Notes: generated from the sequence alone by a model not told the origin. Numbered from the stretch's first letter, positions 1 through 11,772 are shown. The stretch: 64,000 bases of DNA from Kondoa malvinella (GCA_039545315.1 BCIM01000001.1:3009783-3073782), one strand, 5' to 3'. Numbers and translations are program-made.

Positions 1-999
1 TAAAGAGCTGAGGTTATCAGAGCGCAAGAAGGTGAAGTGATCTGCTCGAAAGATGCCAGGGGTGTTGAAGCTGATGGACTTTAGCAGCGGTGTGCATTGA
101 AGTTCCGGTAAAGCTTCACCCAAAGCAACAACAGGCTCAAAGCAGCGCTTCGGGTCATTGTAGCATGCGAAATCGATGGTGAGGTGTTGTAAATTTGGGC
201 AGTGATTCAACAGCTTGACCCACATGAAGGCTGGAAGTAGAGTGCGGACTTGGACCAATTGCAGTGCCTCGAGTGCAGGGAAACGAGGGCCATCTTCGAG
301 CATCTGGAGTAAGGCGGACAAGCAAAAGATTTCGCTACCGATGCAAAGTGTGAAATGCGTCAAATGATTACTCGAGCATCGGAAGAGTGTCGTCAAGCCT
401 GCGAGTGGACTGTCGCCGAGTCTGGTGCAGATGAGGGTGAAATCCTGCAGTTTCGCATCCGGATGGAGCTTTGGTAAGGGCTGATGAGCAGGTGGCGGAT
501 CAGTGTCATCAGTGCGACGAGTCAGCATGAGATAGGTCAGCGCAGGACATATGGCGAGGAGCCTGGCGGTTGTCGGCGATGAGTCGTGTCCGAAGGGAAG
601 ATCCAAAGCTGTGATGGCGGGCAGAACGAAGAGATGAGCGAGCGTTGCAAAGCTTTGTGACCAAGGGAACGTGGATGCGGAAGGCGCGTCGATGCAGATT
701 GAGGAGAGCTTGTGGCAGGTGAGCAAGATGGCCGAGACATCAAGGACTGCTAGAGGTTGATTGCCATTGCTCCGGAAGCGGACAGGTCTAGCCAGACGAC
801 GGAAGAGACGTGATACCGCTGACAGCTTCGCCAGAGTCTCGCTCGCTGAAATTTCGAACTTGTTCACCTCTACATGGGTGCGTGCATACCAGTGATCTGC
901 AGGGATAGAGGCAGTGCTCGAGATGTGCGCAAAGACTTGACCCAAATACGTGAGCGGTGTACGAACGCGCTTGCCTGATGAGACTGACTTAGTGTCCAT
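1..999 (-). CDS. Leucine-rich protein, F-box/LRR-like, truncated by window edge
   Basis: The minus strand is open without a stop from an ATG at 997-999 to base 1, giving 333 residues of a protein whose C-terminus lies outside the window. It begins MDTKSVSSGKRVRT. From about residue 90 onward there are regularly spaced leucine-rich segments of the type L..L.L....L (for example LEALQLVQ and LQHLTIDF), as in the C-terminal halves of basidiomycete F-box/LRR proteins. I see no clear F-box at the N-terminus, although residues 45-75 (ASETLAKLSAVSRLFRRLARP) have the feel of the second half of one. No intron is needed in the visible part. Function is unknown; a substrate-receptor role is only inferred from the repeat character. 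Confidence 0.6.
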   Translation of the reverse strand, partial: MDTKSVSSGKRVRTPLTYLGQVFAHISSTASIPADHWYARTHVEVNKFEISASETLAKLSAVSRLFRRLARPVRFRSNGNQPLAVLDVSAILLTCHKLSSICIDAPSASTFPWSQSFATLAHLFVLPAITALDLPFGHDSSPTTARLLAICPALTYLMLTRRTDDTDPPPAHQPLPKLHPDAKLQDFTLICTRLGDSPLAGLTTLFRCSSNHLTHFTLCIGSEIFCLSALLQMLEDGPRFPALEALQLVQVRTLLPAFMWVKLLNHCPNLQHLTIDFACYNDPKRCFEPVVALGEALPELQCTPLLKSISFNTPGIFRADHFTFLRSDNLSSL

Positions 1000-1394
1000 A
1001 GCTCGACAGACAGGACCTGGATAGATACAGTGAGAGACGACGTAGAAGTAGAACATCAGCACGAACAGGCGACATGACTTCCAGTGGGCGTCGAAGCTTG
1101 TGAACAACGAACAACAAAGGGCAAGAGACAAGCAAGATCCGCGACTACTCTCGACTACTAAACGATGAATGCCATGCATGTGTAATTCAGTGTCTATACA
1201 ACCGCCCTGAGTAAGCCCAACCCTAATTCCTAACAATGATTGACCGAGTGTAGATGAAATTGGGCTTCGACCCATATGAATTAGGTGACCTCTGATCATG
1301 AAAGCTTGACATGCATAGACAAGATTGAACAGAGAATGGGGAGCATGATGAGGTGTGAGCAGGTTTAAACTGTGCATCACAGACGACGATCAGC
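1000..1394. other. Intergenic, upstream of leucine-rich gene
   Basis: This 395-bp stretch holds the 5' flank of the leucine-rich gene and the 3' flank of the Ser-rich gene, both on the minus strand. I see no further coding signal, RNA gene or repeat. Confidence 0.5.
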
Positions 1395-2336
1395 CTAGTC
1401 AAGGCAGATCGAGAGTGATGACGCACAACCACCAAGCAAATCGTCCTCGGCATAAAGACTCGACCTGCTAAACTTGCCCAAACCGACGATACCCATCCTG
1501 CCTTCCTCTTCAGCATCCGAATCTACAAACTCGTCATCCTCATCCAACTCTTCCGGCTCTTCAGTCAGCTCCCTTGTCGGCGATGATTCCCGACTGCTCT
1601 TCAAAACAGGTTCATCGTCTGCTGCTGCATCGTCGGCGTAGACGTCCGATTCGATTCGGAAAGAATCCCAACAGAATGCACGAGGAGGTTCGAGCATTGA
1701 TGGGTGTAGTAGCGCCGAAGAGAGCTGAGATGAAGAGATGGCCCATTTCTCCATTTGGAGGTGAGGCGGAGTGAGGACTGTAGGAGAGAGGTGGTCGTCT
1801 GATTCGGAAGAGGATGAATAGTCGTCATGCAATAGACCAGGCACATCGGATTGTGCAGCAGTGCCTTCTGAGGTAGCTGGGTGATTGAGGTCGCCAGAGA
1901 AGACGGATGAGATGAAGGGCGGAGGTTGACCTGCTTCAGAGGCTTCTTTCGCTTTACGTTGCAGACAGCGCATCCATGCTCCAGAACCTGATTTCTTGCA
2001 AGATGGAATTTCGAGGTCTTCGCATGAGGGAATGATAGGGGATCGGTCGTACTGATCGCGAGAGTGGGTGAATTGAAAGGAGGAGAGCTGGTGCACGCTT
2101 CCAGGGAAATGTACAGACTTGCCGGATGTGCATGAACCTGCTGAGGAAGAGCGGCGAGACATGTGAGGTGAAGTCATGGGCGAATTGTTCTTGGTTGATG
2201 AAGAGGATAGAATCGGATGCAAAGGAAAGATTGCAGGTCGGATCGGTCTAGGCTTGGGGAGACCTTCGTCGGAGGAGTCATCGAATGGTTGAGGTAAAGC
2301 TGCTAGAGCGTCGGCGGGTGAGAGTGTAGGCTCCAT
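1395..2336 (-). CDS. Acidic, Ser-rich disordered protein with YDRSPI motif
   Basis: Single-exon reading frame of 313 residues from the ATG at 2334-2336 (MEPTLSPADALAALPQP). The frame is open for about 40 more codons upstream but without an ATG, so an upstream exon is possible. The protein is rich in Ser, Pro, Asp and Glu. A central segment reads GKSVHFPG..., then FTHSRDQYDRSPI. KSVHF fits the RVxF-type docking motif of protein phosphatase 1, and similar 'K-S-V-x-F ... YDRSPI' segments occur in uncharacterised fungal proteins as I recall them. The C-terminal part is very acidic (EEPEELDEDDEFVDSDAEEEG) followed by GIVGLGKFSRSSLY. No catalytic domain is visible. A regulatory or scaffold role is inference. 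Confidence 0.6.
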   Translation of the reverse strand: MEPTLSPADALAALPQPFDDSSDEGLPKPRPIRPAIFPLHPILSSSSTKNNSPMTSPHMSRRSSSAGSCTSGKSVHFPGSVHQLSSFQFTHSRDQYDRSPIIPSCEDLEIPSCKKSGSGAWMRCLQRKAKEASEAGQPPPFISSVFSGDLNHPATSEGTAAQSDVPGLLHDDYSSSSESDDHLSPTVLTPPHLQMEKWAISSSQLSSALLHPSMLEPPRAFCWDSFRIESDVYADDAAADDEPVLKSSRESSPTRELTEEPEELDEDDEFVDSDAEEEGRMGIVGLGKFSRSSLYAEDDLLGGCASSLSICLD

Positions 2337-3139
2337 CGATGTGAAATGTGCTGGAAGATGAGCTCGAAGTGGAACAAAGGATCGTTGTGTGGTCGACTTT
2401 CCACTCTGATCGCTAGGTGAAATGAAACAAGACGGTGGTCGTTCTTGTTTCACTGTTTTGTCCACACGTGGAAAGAGGTCGAGCGGTCAGAGAGTCGAAA
2501 AGGCTTGAAGCTTGAAAAAGTTCCGCAAAAAAAGGTGCGGAAAGAAGCGACAGTCGCTTTTGACTCTGCGTTATAACGAGACGTTCATGAGGTGCGTAGA
2601 AGTATTTGGTGATAGGGAGTAGAGCTTTGAAAAGAGAGGAATTAGCAACTTCTCGACAAATCCGACGCAATAAAGCAAAACTCACATGGTCGGAGAAGCT
2701 CAGGACTGTATATTCAAGCTATACAGCAGCCTCGGAGTGAGAGCAGCGCAAGGAGAGGCGACGCCGCTAGTACGAAGGTCGGTGCAACCGTCGGAGAGCG
2801 TGTTGTCTTGTATTTTGTTGCTGCTGTTGCAAGGGCGAGCGGTGGTGCGACAAGCGCGAGCGGTATGCGGTACTCTGTTGCTGAGCCTGGTCCAAATGCG
2901 TTGCTTGTTCTTGCTTGAGAGGTGGTGTGATGCATTCAGCCTCCAAACAAAGAACCGACGACGCAAAATTGTGGCGGAAAAGTCTCGGCGAGTTAGGAAG
3001 TCACGAGGCACTCTAAATCCCCTGCCATTCATTCGCTGGCCCTTATGCTCCTTTACATCACGAAATCCATCTGACTTGGGTGTGCGGCTGAATCAAGAGT
3101 TGCTGCATTCAGCAAGACGGATGGAAAAGGCAAGTGGGA
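2337..3139. other. Intergenic with possible 5' exon/UTR intron of the Ser-rich gene
   Basis: About 800 bp between the Ser-rich gene and the 3' end of the first GT90 gene. Around 2685-2693 the minus strand has a good donor (CAT|GTGAGTTTTG), and near 2450 an acceptor-like AAAACAG. The Ser-rich gene may therefore have an unresolved 5' exon or leader intron here. Long open frames on both strands (2686-3219 plus, 2700-3032 minus) have no recognisable domain and I do not call them. Confidence 0.35.
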
Positions 3140-5766
3140 TTACGTACAGGTCACACGCGCCCACTCCAGGTACAAGCGGAAAGCATCTATCGCGGGAGGA
3201 GCATACTGTTAGCTTGTAACAATTGGATTTAGAAACATCCTCACAAGCTTGCATATCGACATAACGCCAATATTGGTTTGCCCATGCTTTACCGTCATAG
3301 GCAATCTTCTTTGCTAGATCATCGTGACCATTCTTGCCGTCCAGATCACCAGAGAAGAAAGCCATAATGTCGTAACTGAAAATAAAGATCAGCGGGGAAA
3401 TACCCGGATGAGATAGATTGAGACTGACAGATCAGTATAGTCTATCTTGACTGGAACGTAACTGTACTTCTGACTTAGCTCCGAATTGTGCGGGCTAGCG
3501 GAGAAAAAGCTTACTGAAGCCACGGCTGAATGCGCTCGGCATACCACTCGGGAAAGATAGTGCTCTTCAGTACTAGTGCATTGGATGTAAGCAGGCGATG
3601 GAAACGACCACTCCAGGCATCTGATCAGCGCGAGATCAGCTTGATCGATCAGGCATGGCTGTGTCCGCTTACTTCCATCTACATCAATTCTGCCGACGAA
3701 ATCAGCATCGTCGCAGCATACGGCAGAAATACACTCACATGTACTTGTACTGATCCTGAGCTGGCCAAGTCAAAGACTCGACAAATTTAATGTACTTGGG
3801 CACCGCCTCGCAACTTCCATCTTCAACCGTACACTGACCCATCTCACCCGCAAAGCCAACGTCCAAATACCGCTGCTCTAAGGCTTCCGGATCCACAACT
3901 TTCTCCACTACACTCTCTCTTCCACCTTGCCTTTCAGTGAAGCGGACTTTTCTTCCCCAAGCTCCATCTGCATCTCGATCATTCGACAGCGCAACAAGCC
4001 GCATTCGCTGAGACGACCTCCACCAAGTCTCCCTCTCGAACCAAACACCAGTCGTACTGCCCCTCCAAACAACCTTGTTGTGACTCTTTTCCTCCCAAGG
4101 CGGGTCTTCATTTTCAGGTGGAACGTCCCAATATTGCTCCAAAGGTACACAAAGTAGATCAGAATGAAGCGTAGATCGTGCAAAGGAAAAGAGCGGCATG
4201 AGCACCATTGGTCTTGGTCCAGGCCACGATGTAAAGCCGTGTAAGTATTGCCATTCCGGATTGGCGCACAGGTCCATTGTTGTTTGATGATCTGAAACGT
4301 AGGATGGTCCTGGTTCCAGAGCACCAATTTCTAGACCGAGTTGGGCTCGACGAAGACGTGAATGTGCAGGACAGGCAAGTTGGAAGCCCCAAACGCTACT
4401 CATACGTATCAGCAGTCGTGAAACATAACAAGAATTCCACATACGCCGCATCATCATCCACAGTCTCTGCTTCCGACGCAGTCAAAAACTCTCCCCTCTC
4501 CGCTTTGGCAGTATGCAAATGCCGCAGTTTGTCATCCAGCATCACGGAAGGCCCATCATGTGCGCTCATGACAATGTCCATATCCGGTAGCCACTCTACG
4601 AATTGCTGAAGCATCTCTCCTTGTTCTTTTGCTCTCTTCAGGTCTTTCTTCTCGCCGACAATCTTCAACTTGCCTTTCCTCACTTGCATTGTATGTGTAT
4701 TAGGCGAATCTAGGAGGGATTGCTGACGTTTCAATAGAACAGATCGAGGTAGGGAAAGAAATGGTTTGATCGATTGATCAATGCTGTCGTATTCGTCGAG
4801 AAGGCCGACGTTATTCTTTTTGGCAAAGGCATACCAATGGTCGAAACCTTTTGGAGGAGCGCGGTTATATCGTCTGCGATATTCGCGAACTGCTTGACCC
4901 AGAGTAGTACTTTGCCGGCTGACTTTTTCATCCCATCTACATGTACATCAGACGCTATTTTTTGATACAAGCTTGGAAGCGTACTGTTCGGTAGCATTTC
5001 GTATCAGCTCGAAGATTGGATGTGCGGCATCTCCAGCATGGAGTGCTGATTCTCGGAGGTAGGCATGGCCATTTGGATGCGGCCGAAGGCTGGGTCCAAC
5101 TTCTATGTCTGAGGCATCTGTCCATAGTGAATCTGAAACAGCAGGAGCCTTGTTGATAGCGGGTGTAGCAGGAGAACGAGAATCCCAAAGGGCCACGAGA
5201 ATTGCACCGAGAATCAATGCGGGGAGTAAAGACGCGATAGGCAGCTTTCTGCCAAGGAAACCTTTCGAAAGTCGACTTGGGTATAGATCGCTTCCATCTT
5301 CGCCTCCGAGCAGGGGTTGCTTGCTCAAAGGCAAGTAGTGCGCGCTTCCAGACAAGCTACCACCTAATCTTGACGGCCTTCTCCCTTTCGGTGCATAGGT
5401 GTCTTGGTCATCCTCGTCCCAGTCGGCCTGCGAGACGCCCAAGCCCTTTTCGCGCAAACCCGCTGCGCCAGAGATAGATCCGCCGCGAGAGTCATGCATG
5501 CCCAATTTCGGTGAAACTTGTGCGCAGTTCTCTAACTTTTCTTCATAAGGATTGCTGGTATCCAGTTCACCTCCATCTTGACTGTGAGAAAAGAACATAG
5601 GCGTTGAAGGCGCGTGAATGAATGGTAGACGCTTAGACAAGGCCGGATTCTCTTCGCGAGCGCTGCTGGCAATATCGTCTTGAGCGTCTTCATGAAATTG
5701 TAGGGCAGACGGCCTGCGTGCTGAGTGCGCTGACATGGCTGATGCGATCTCGTCAAAGAATTCCAC
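3140..5766 (-). CDS. GT90 glycosyltransferase, CAP10/capsule-associated type (gene A)
   Basis: Type II membrane glycosyltransferase of family GT90 (CAP10/KDELC-like; members transfer xylose or glucose to surface glycans or proteins in the Golgi/ER). Eight exons: 5766-4985, 4936-4445, 4395-3739, 3688-3672, 3620-3515, 3473-3429, 3375-3245 and 3186-3140. The sum is 2277 nt, exactly 758 codons plus stop. Residues about 170-190 form the membrane anchor (PIASLLPALILGAILVAL). Family blocks are RRRYNRAPPKGFDHWYAFA, the W-G-F block after exon 3 starts, the NKVVWRGSTTG block, the D-V-D-G-N-A-W-S-G-R-F block carried by a 17-nt exon, and MAFFSGDLDGKNGHDDLA. The C-terminus (FRLYLEWARV) is short compared with gene B. 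It is divergent from gene B at 6019 with a shared 252-bp promoter. Acceptor sugar and target are unknown; the family assignment is firm. Confidence 0.92.
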
Positions 5767-6018
5767 GCGAAGGGCACTTTCAGCTCAGGAACCACAGCGA
5801 GACAACACAGGCGAGTCTGTTTCTTGTATATCTTGCTGGCTATATGAATCTCACGCGCATATAGAAATTCGCTGTTTAGGGAAAGAAGCGCGAGCGGAAC
5901 AATTTCGCGCATCTTCGACCTGATCTGCCAACTTCTTCAATTCACAAGTCTGCGTCTGTGTGCATGCTATTGAGCTTGGGCTTGTAGCGCAAGTAGTCAG
6001 GGCCCTCTGTCTCGCGAC
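5767..6018. promoter_or_regulatory. Bidirectional promoter of the two GT90 genes
   Basis: The start codons of two paralogous GT90 genes face away from each other across 252 bp, so both promoters must lie here. No defined binding site is claimed. Co-regulation is an inference from geometry. Confidence 0.6.
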
Positions 6019-9000
6019 ATGAGCAATGATCCATTAGCGTGCGTCTTGTTGACTTAGCGCTGATATTCGATGTAACTCATGTCTGTGCTGATGCTTTAGG
6101 AAATCTCCTCGTCTCGGTGCTGGTCAACTATCCGGGCGTAGGGGCTCTTTCAATCCCTATGGAGAAGCAGCATCGAGCAATTTAGGTCTGGGGCTTGCTG
6201 TTTCTGCTTCAAGTACTGGCATCCCAGGTCAACAGCGCTCCTTATCACCTGCACCCTACGCTGGTCGAGTACCATCAAGCCATAAACGCACCTCCTCTGA
6301 GCCTGTACAAGATCGCAGAAGCTCTGCATACCTTCGAGGTGCATTGCGTGATGGAATCGAGCGCATCTGGAACGCAGCTTCACCAAGGCTCGCCAGCGTC
6401 GCTGAATTCAGTAGAGAAGGTCCTGGATCGCCTAAGCGCACCTTCTATCGCGACGAACCAACCTATAAAGGCACGCTTCCAACGCATCTTGCCAACAGGA
6501 CCCCTACTGGCTTTCTTCCTACTATCCGCAACGTAGTCCTTCGACCCTTTTATGTACTCTTTCGTCGCGGGCCCGTTCTCCCTCTTATCGTCTTTGTGCT
6601 ATTCGTATACCTCATGGGCGGCTTCTCATCCTCTATACCAGAAGAAGACGAGCTATCCTCACCATACGATTACCCAGTCTTCGATAGCTACAATGAGACG
6701 CGAGTAACTGATGGTCGAATGGGAAGAATCATGGCAGCAGCAGACGACTACATACCACAAAGAGCCAGGAACCTGATTCCTGCCAAATGGGCTCGCGCTC
6801 CCACTGTCGTCCTTCAACGCAGACCTGAACCTGTTGGTCAAGAAGATCCACTATGGTTACCGAGAAAGCGGAGGTTTGAAGAAGGAGCTAAATGGCAAGC
6901 TCAAGCTCGCGCTTTGCCGGTAGTCGATACTCCAGACGAAAGAGATCTGAAAAAGCCTTTGCAAGCTAGGAAACCAAGAAGAGATGGACGAGCATTGATC
7001 ATTGAAGGAGAGGAGCATCCAATACCGAGGCTTATGAGAAGAGGCAAGAAGCGCTGGGAAGCACTCAAAGCAAAACAAAGCAAGACATTCAGCCAGGCCG
7101 TCAAGGAGTATGTCAAACGATATGGTCGCCGACCACCAAAAGGTTTCGACAAGTGGTACGCCTTTGCTAAAGCCAACAACCTCAAGATGATTGACGAGTT
7201 CGACCTGATCGAGCGCGATCTACACGTCTTCCGTGCACTTACACCTGAATCGCTGCGCAACCGAGTCGAATACATGCGCGAAAACATAGACTGGACCTGG
7301 GGCATTCGAATCGAAAAGGGTGTGTTGTCGAGAGAAGGCCAACTAGCGGACCACGATCGTGCAAGAGGTGTTCGAGATTTGGTCAAGAGGTTTTTGCATG
7401 AAGTGCCGGATATGCTCATGTGGTATAATGGACATGATATTGCGCGGGTCATGATTCCTTGGGAAGAGAAGGATCGCTTGGAACAGTTGGTCGAAAATGG
7501 CAAATGTGCGTAGAGGTCATTGTTTGTCATATTCATGACTTGACAATGCGCTCTCACCGCACAGTCGAAGTCGACAGAGTAGACCTCATGCCTCAAGCCA
7601 AAGGACCGTTTCCGCATTGGGGCATGGCTCAATTGTGTTCGCCAGATTCAGCAGTGCGCGACCCATCATTCGAGTACGGTGAAGCATCGCGGGAATGGAC
7701 TGGCATGGAGATGCCTCCTTTACCAGAAGACGAGTTTGGCGGCAAAGTCCTCGGAACTGTCCTCGACTCTTTCAAATCCTACATGGACATCTGCAATAGT
7801 CCTCAATATCGACATTACCACACCGCATCAAGCTATGTCTACCCTCATCATCCTACACCACTCCTACCTCTCTTTACACCTGGAGTGCAAGGCAACTTTC
7901 CGGATATTCACTCGCTCATCGTTGAGCAATTCGACTTCGAAGCACCTCACGACCCAACATGGGATGAAAGACCTTTTGACCGAGTCGTCTGGCGCGGTCA
8001 AACTTCAGGACCACAATGGGACAAGTACGCACCCTGGATCAGCTCGCATCGCTCTCGTCTTCATCTACTTAGCCACGCCGAGACTGGTTCAAGAGAAATC
8101 ACGCTCGCTCTACCATTACCTGATGATCCCGATCTTACACCTAGACAAAAGCTTGTTCAATCCAAAAAGAGGAAGCGCGAGTTTGCGCAACAAGTCGAAG
8201 CTCCGAACTATCGCTTGAACCCTTTGTTTCTCGATACTGGAATGGTTGGACCGGCTGTGCAGTGCATCAAGGAGGATGGAACTTGTGATGAGATGTTCAA
8301 GGTCTTTTCAGGTTACGAGACGAGGTTGAGCTTTGATCGGAGCAATCTTTACAAATGTAAGTGCTCTCCACCATTGCCTGTTCCTAACCTGACAGAGTGT
8401 GTAGACGTGCTGGATATTGACGGCAGTACGTATGAATGCGGTATAGTGGCTTGCGGCTGATAGCTTGTGCCAGACTCGTGGAGTGGTCGATTCCGAAGAC
8501 TTATGGCAAGTCATGCTGTAGTCTTGAAAGCGACGCTGTATACAGAGTTCTGGACTGACTGGGCTATGCGTGAGTTGCACCTAGCCTCGCGAGATAATAC
8601 AGTTAACCTTTATGTCAGCCTGGGTTCACTTTATTCCGATACAAATCGATTACTCGGATCTTTGGGACGTGGTCAGTCTGCACCGATATCTTCTTGTCCA
8701 GCACTGACATAGCATAGATGGCATTCTTCCGCGGTGGTCTACGTGGAGAAGGGGCTCACGATGACCTAGCAAGAGAGATTGCCCTCGCTGGACGAGAATG
8801 GGCGCAAAACTATTTCGTGAGTTAGCTTTCAAGGTAGTGTACAGTATTCTCATGGTCTCTATAGCGATGGGAAGATCTAGAGACGTACCAATTCAGGTAA
8901 GCTTGCTCTACTACTCATTGATCTTGACCTGATCAGGCGAATAGGCTCATGCTTGAATATGGTCGACTTTGGAACCAAAATGGCAACGACATGGACTTTA

Positions 9001-9092
9001 TCGCAGAGGACGATGACCTACTGGTAGAGCCGGTATGGCAGGAAGCTCCGACACGCGCGCAGGATCCTGTTGAGGCGGATTTGAGGGCATAG
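6019..9092 (+). CDS. GT90 glycosyltransferase, CAP10/capsule-associated type (gene B)
   Basis: Paralogue of gene A. Nine exons: 6019-6038, 6100-7505, 7565-8356, 8405-8425, 8474-8569, 8619-8668, 8718-8816, 8865-8896 and 8945-9092. The sum is 2664 nt, 887 residues. The start MSNDPLAKSPRLG comes from a 20-nt first exon joined to a frame that otherwise has no ATG. The membrane anchor is near residue 155 (VLPLIVFVLFVYLMGG). It is followed by a long basic stem and the GT90 domain: YVKRYGRRPPKGFDKWYAFA, WTWGIRIEKG, GHDIARVMIPWEE, FDRVVWRGQTSG, YKYVLDIDGNSWSGRF, then DYSDLWDMAFFRGG and FRLMLEYGRLWN. It has a longer stem and a 39-residue longer tail than gene A. Expected in the Golgi/ER lumen; substrate unknown. 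Confidence 0.92.
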
Positions 9093-9231
9093 ACATTATT
9101 GGGTATTGGGATTGTAAAGGTAGCACGCATTTGCATTCGCATGGGGGCAGTTTCATAAAGCGCTCCCAGCGCTGGCAAGTCACTGCCCCTGCCCCAGCAT
9201 GACGAGTCGCGTCAACTGTTGATTTCGAGCG

Positions 9232-11256
9232 ATGATGCGTTCGATAGCACTTGTAGCAATATCAAGCTACCTGCTATGTGCACAAGCGCTGAACAGCAAG
9301 TCGCTATCGTCGTCTGCTCCTCACCTGCCGCTTGGGCTGTTCCGTCATCTTGAATCTGCAGAACAAATTATTGAAGCATCCGAAGCAACAGCTCGTTACA
9401 GGACGCATTCGCTGGACGTGCCTATCGATCACTTTGCTAGTGATGATGGCCTCTTCAAAGTGAGTTCCTATGTCAGCCGGTGCGCAGAGAATTGATGCTT
9501 CTCAGCTTCGCTACTGGATAGACACGCAGCACTTCAAGCCTAATGGTCCTATCTTTCTGCTTGACAGCGGCGAGACCAACGCAGTCGGCCGCTTGCCTTT
9601 CCTAGAATCAGGAATCCTATCCATCCTCTCAAAGGCGACGCATGGTGCAGGCGTCGTTATAGAACATCGCTACTACGGCAACTCTATGCCTGCTCAGAAT
9701 CTCAGTACTGATAACCTTCGTTTCCTTTCTACTGAACAAGCGATAATGGATCTCAAGTATTTCGTTGAGAACGTCGACCTGCCTGGACTCGGGCGTATCA
9801 ACAGGACTGAGAACCCTGTGATCCTTTACGGAGGCTCATACGCTGTCGGTCAACTTCACTGTGGTTGCGGTTATACTTATTGTCTGCAACAGGGCGCCAA
9901 AGTCGCTTTCGCTCGCAAGCTTTTCCCAGAGACCTTCTTTGGTGCAATAGCCAGTAGCGGGGTCATTCACGCTCAAGTCAACTACTGGAACTACTTTGAA
10001 CCTATTCGCAAGTTTGGTCCTGCTGAATGTATCGATTCAATCATCAATACTGTCTCGCTTGTGGATTCTGCTCTGGCGCTCAAGTCGAAATTCGTTACTA
10101 AAGCTGTCAAAGGCTTCTTTGGACTGCAGGGAGTGACGGATGATAGGGATTTTGCTAATGTATGCTTCATTGGAACCATCTTTCCCATTCATTGAAATGT
10201 CTGATAGATCCTTACTTTCCCCCTTGGCTCATGGCAAGGCAGAGTCTGGGATCCATCAGTCAACGACGACTCCTTCTTCACCTTTTGCTCCAATCTGACT
10301 TCTCCGAACAACATCACTACACCCTTTTCGCTGACTAAACCATCCACTTGGTCGTCCGCTGTCAATTTTGCAAACTACATCAAAGCCAACATCGTACCAT
10401 TGTGCCCGCCCGACGTGAGCCAAGACGAATGTTTCGGTACTTCAAATGCAACAGCTTACCAATCTGTCGACCTCAAAGAATCAGGATGGCGAAGCTGGAC
10501 ATACCAATATTGTTTGCGCATCGCCTGTACAAAGTCATCGGACTGACGAGAAGATAGGTACCGAGTGGGGTTACTTCATGCCAGCCGCGCCAGAGGACAC
10601 GCCATCGTTATTGAGCAGACAAATCGATCTAGAGTATACGAGCAAGATTTGCAAAATGGCTTTCCCTGGTGGAAAGTGGAACACGATACCAACTTGGCCG
10701 AATGTAACGCGGATCGATCAGTATGGTGATTTTGATCTGGAGGCGACGAGGATTGCGTTTATCGAGTATGTTTCCCAATTTTGTAGTTGATTGCGCTGAT
10801 CCTGGTATAGCGGAGAGGAAGATCCTTGGTCAGTTTGTTGTATGCGTTAGTAAGCAAGCTGATGGGAGGTACAGGGTAGAAGCTTGTGCGCATTCGAGTC
10901 AAGCGAAACATGGGTATAGAAGAGAAGATACATTGGAAACCCCATACAAATTGGTGAGTGATGCAGAATTTGAGATCAGAACCAAACTAACACAAAGCAC
11001 AGATCAAGGGAGCAGTGCATCATTGTGAGCCGGATGCCGTGCATGGAAACTCGACTGATCAAATGACAGGGGACGAGTATGGAGCAGCGCAGGAACCAAA
11101 AGAGATCCGCAAGATCCATGCGCAGGAAGTCGAATTCGGTATGTGCTTGCTTGGTGGTATACTCCGAAACTGAAAGGTGGTGTAGTCAAACATTGGCTTG
11201 AACACTTTGGCGCGACAGAAGAGCAGAAACCAAAGCTGATAGTCCAAGGTGCATAG
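9232..11256 (+). CDS. Secreted serine carboxypeptidase, peptidase family S28
   Basis: Family S28 (prolyl carboxypeptidase/DPP-II-like) peptidase that removes residues next to proline. The N-terminal MMRSIALVAISSYLLCAQA is a signal peptide; start could also be the next ATG at 9235. Family blocks: GPIFLLDSGETN, GAGVVIEHRYYGNS, then the nucleophile elbow GGSYAGAKVAF. The elbow is created by removing a 48-nt intron at about 9846-9893 that is a multiple of three and has no stop. Further exons give WTYQYCTEWGYF, then IDGEEDPW with the catalytic Asp, and YKLIKGAVHHCE with the catalytic His. Introns include donors GTTTGC and GTCAGT. Ends ...KPKLIVQGA. All three catalytic residues are present, so it should be active; the role is extracellular or vacuolar protein breakdown. 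Confidence 0.9.
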
Positions 11257-11395
11257 CTTGAAGTAGTTGCAATGGCAATGCTTGACTGGCTCTTGCTGTG
11301 AATATGTCCGGCCTTTATCTCGCGATCCGAAACTTCGAATGCATCTCAAAACTCCCCTCCAACTCAGTCCGTCTCAATGACCCGATATCATCCTC

Positions 11396-11772
11396 TTATG
11401 ATGTCTTGGCCTTCTTCTTGTTGGACTTCTTGTCAACTTCCTTGACGTTAAGAGCTGTCGAGAACTATTCAGCAAAGGACTCGACAGATGATCGACCCAA
11501 TGACAACTGACTAGGTGGTAAAGATTGTCTGAGCTTCTCTGCCTTTTCCTGGTCGAGCACGGTAAGGGTGTAAAGGTAGTTGGTGCAACGGATCTTGAAT
11601 TTGGTCTTTGATGCAGATCCTGGCTTACGCGAAAGCGACTTCTTTACGATAGCGTCTGTATATCCACAATCAACACCTAGCACGACGAGCCCGGGCCAGC
11701 AGACGCACGCTTCGCATTCTTCCTCCGCGCAATCTCGAGGAAAGCTTTAATGTCTTTGACTTCCACAGGCAT
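11396..11772 (-). CDS. RPL38: 60S ribosomal protein eL38
   Basis: Three exons (11772-11709, 11655-11512, 11454-11396) sum to 267 nt, giving 88 residues starting [21 protein letters not shown] and containing [13 protein letters not shown] and the very typical [12 protein letters not shown]. eL38 is a small structural protein of the large ribosomal subunit. It is slightly longer than the usual 70-80 residues: there is an insert ([12 protein letters not shown]) after the first exon and a Lys-rich tail ([11 protein letters not shown]). It sits alone between two secreted-enzyme genes and converges on the S28 gene, with 139 bp between the stops. Confidence 0.95.

Noticed and set aside
2686..3219. 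177-codon plus-strand reading frame
   Set aside because: Basic, low-complexity composition with no motif; overlaps equally long frames on the other strand and the 3' end of GT90 gene A.
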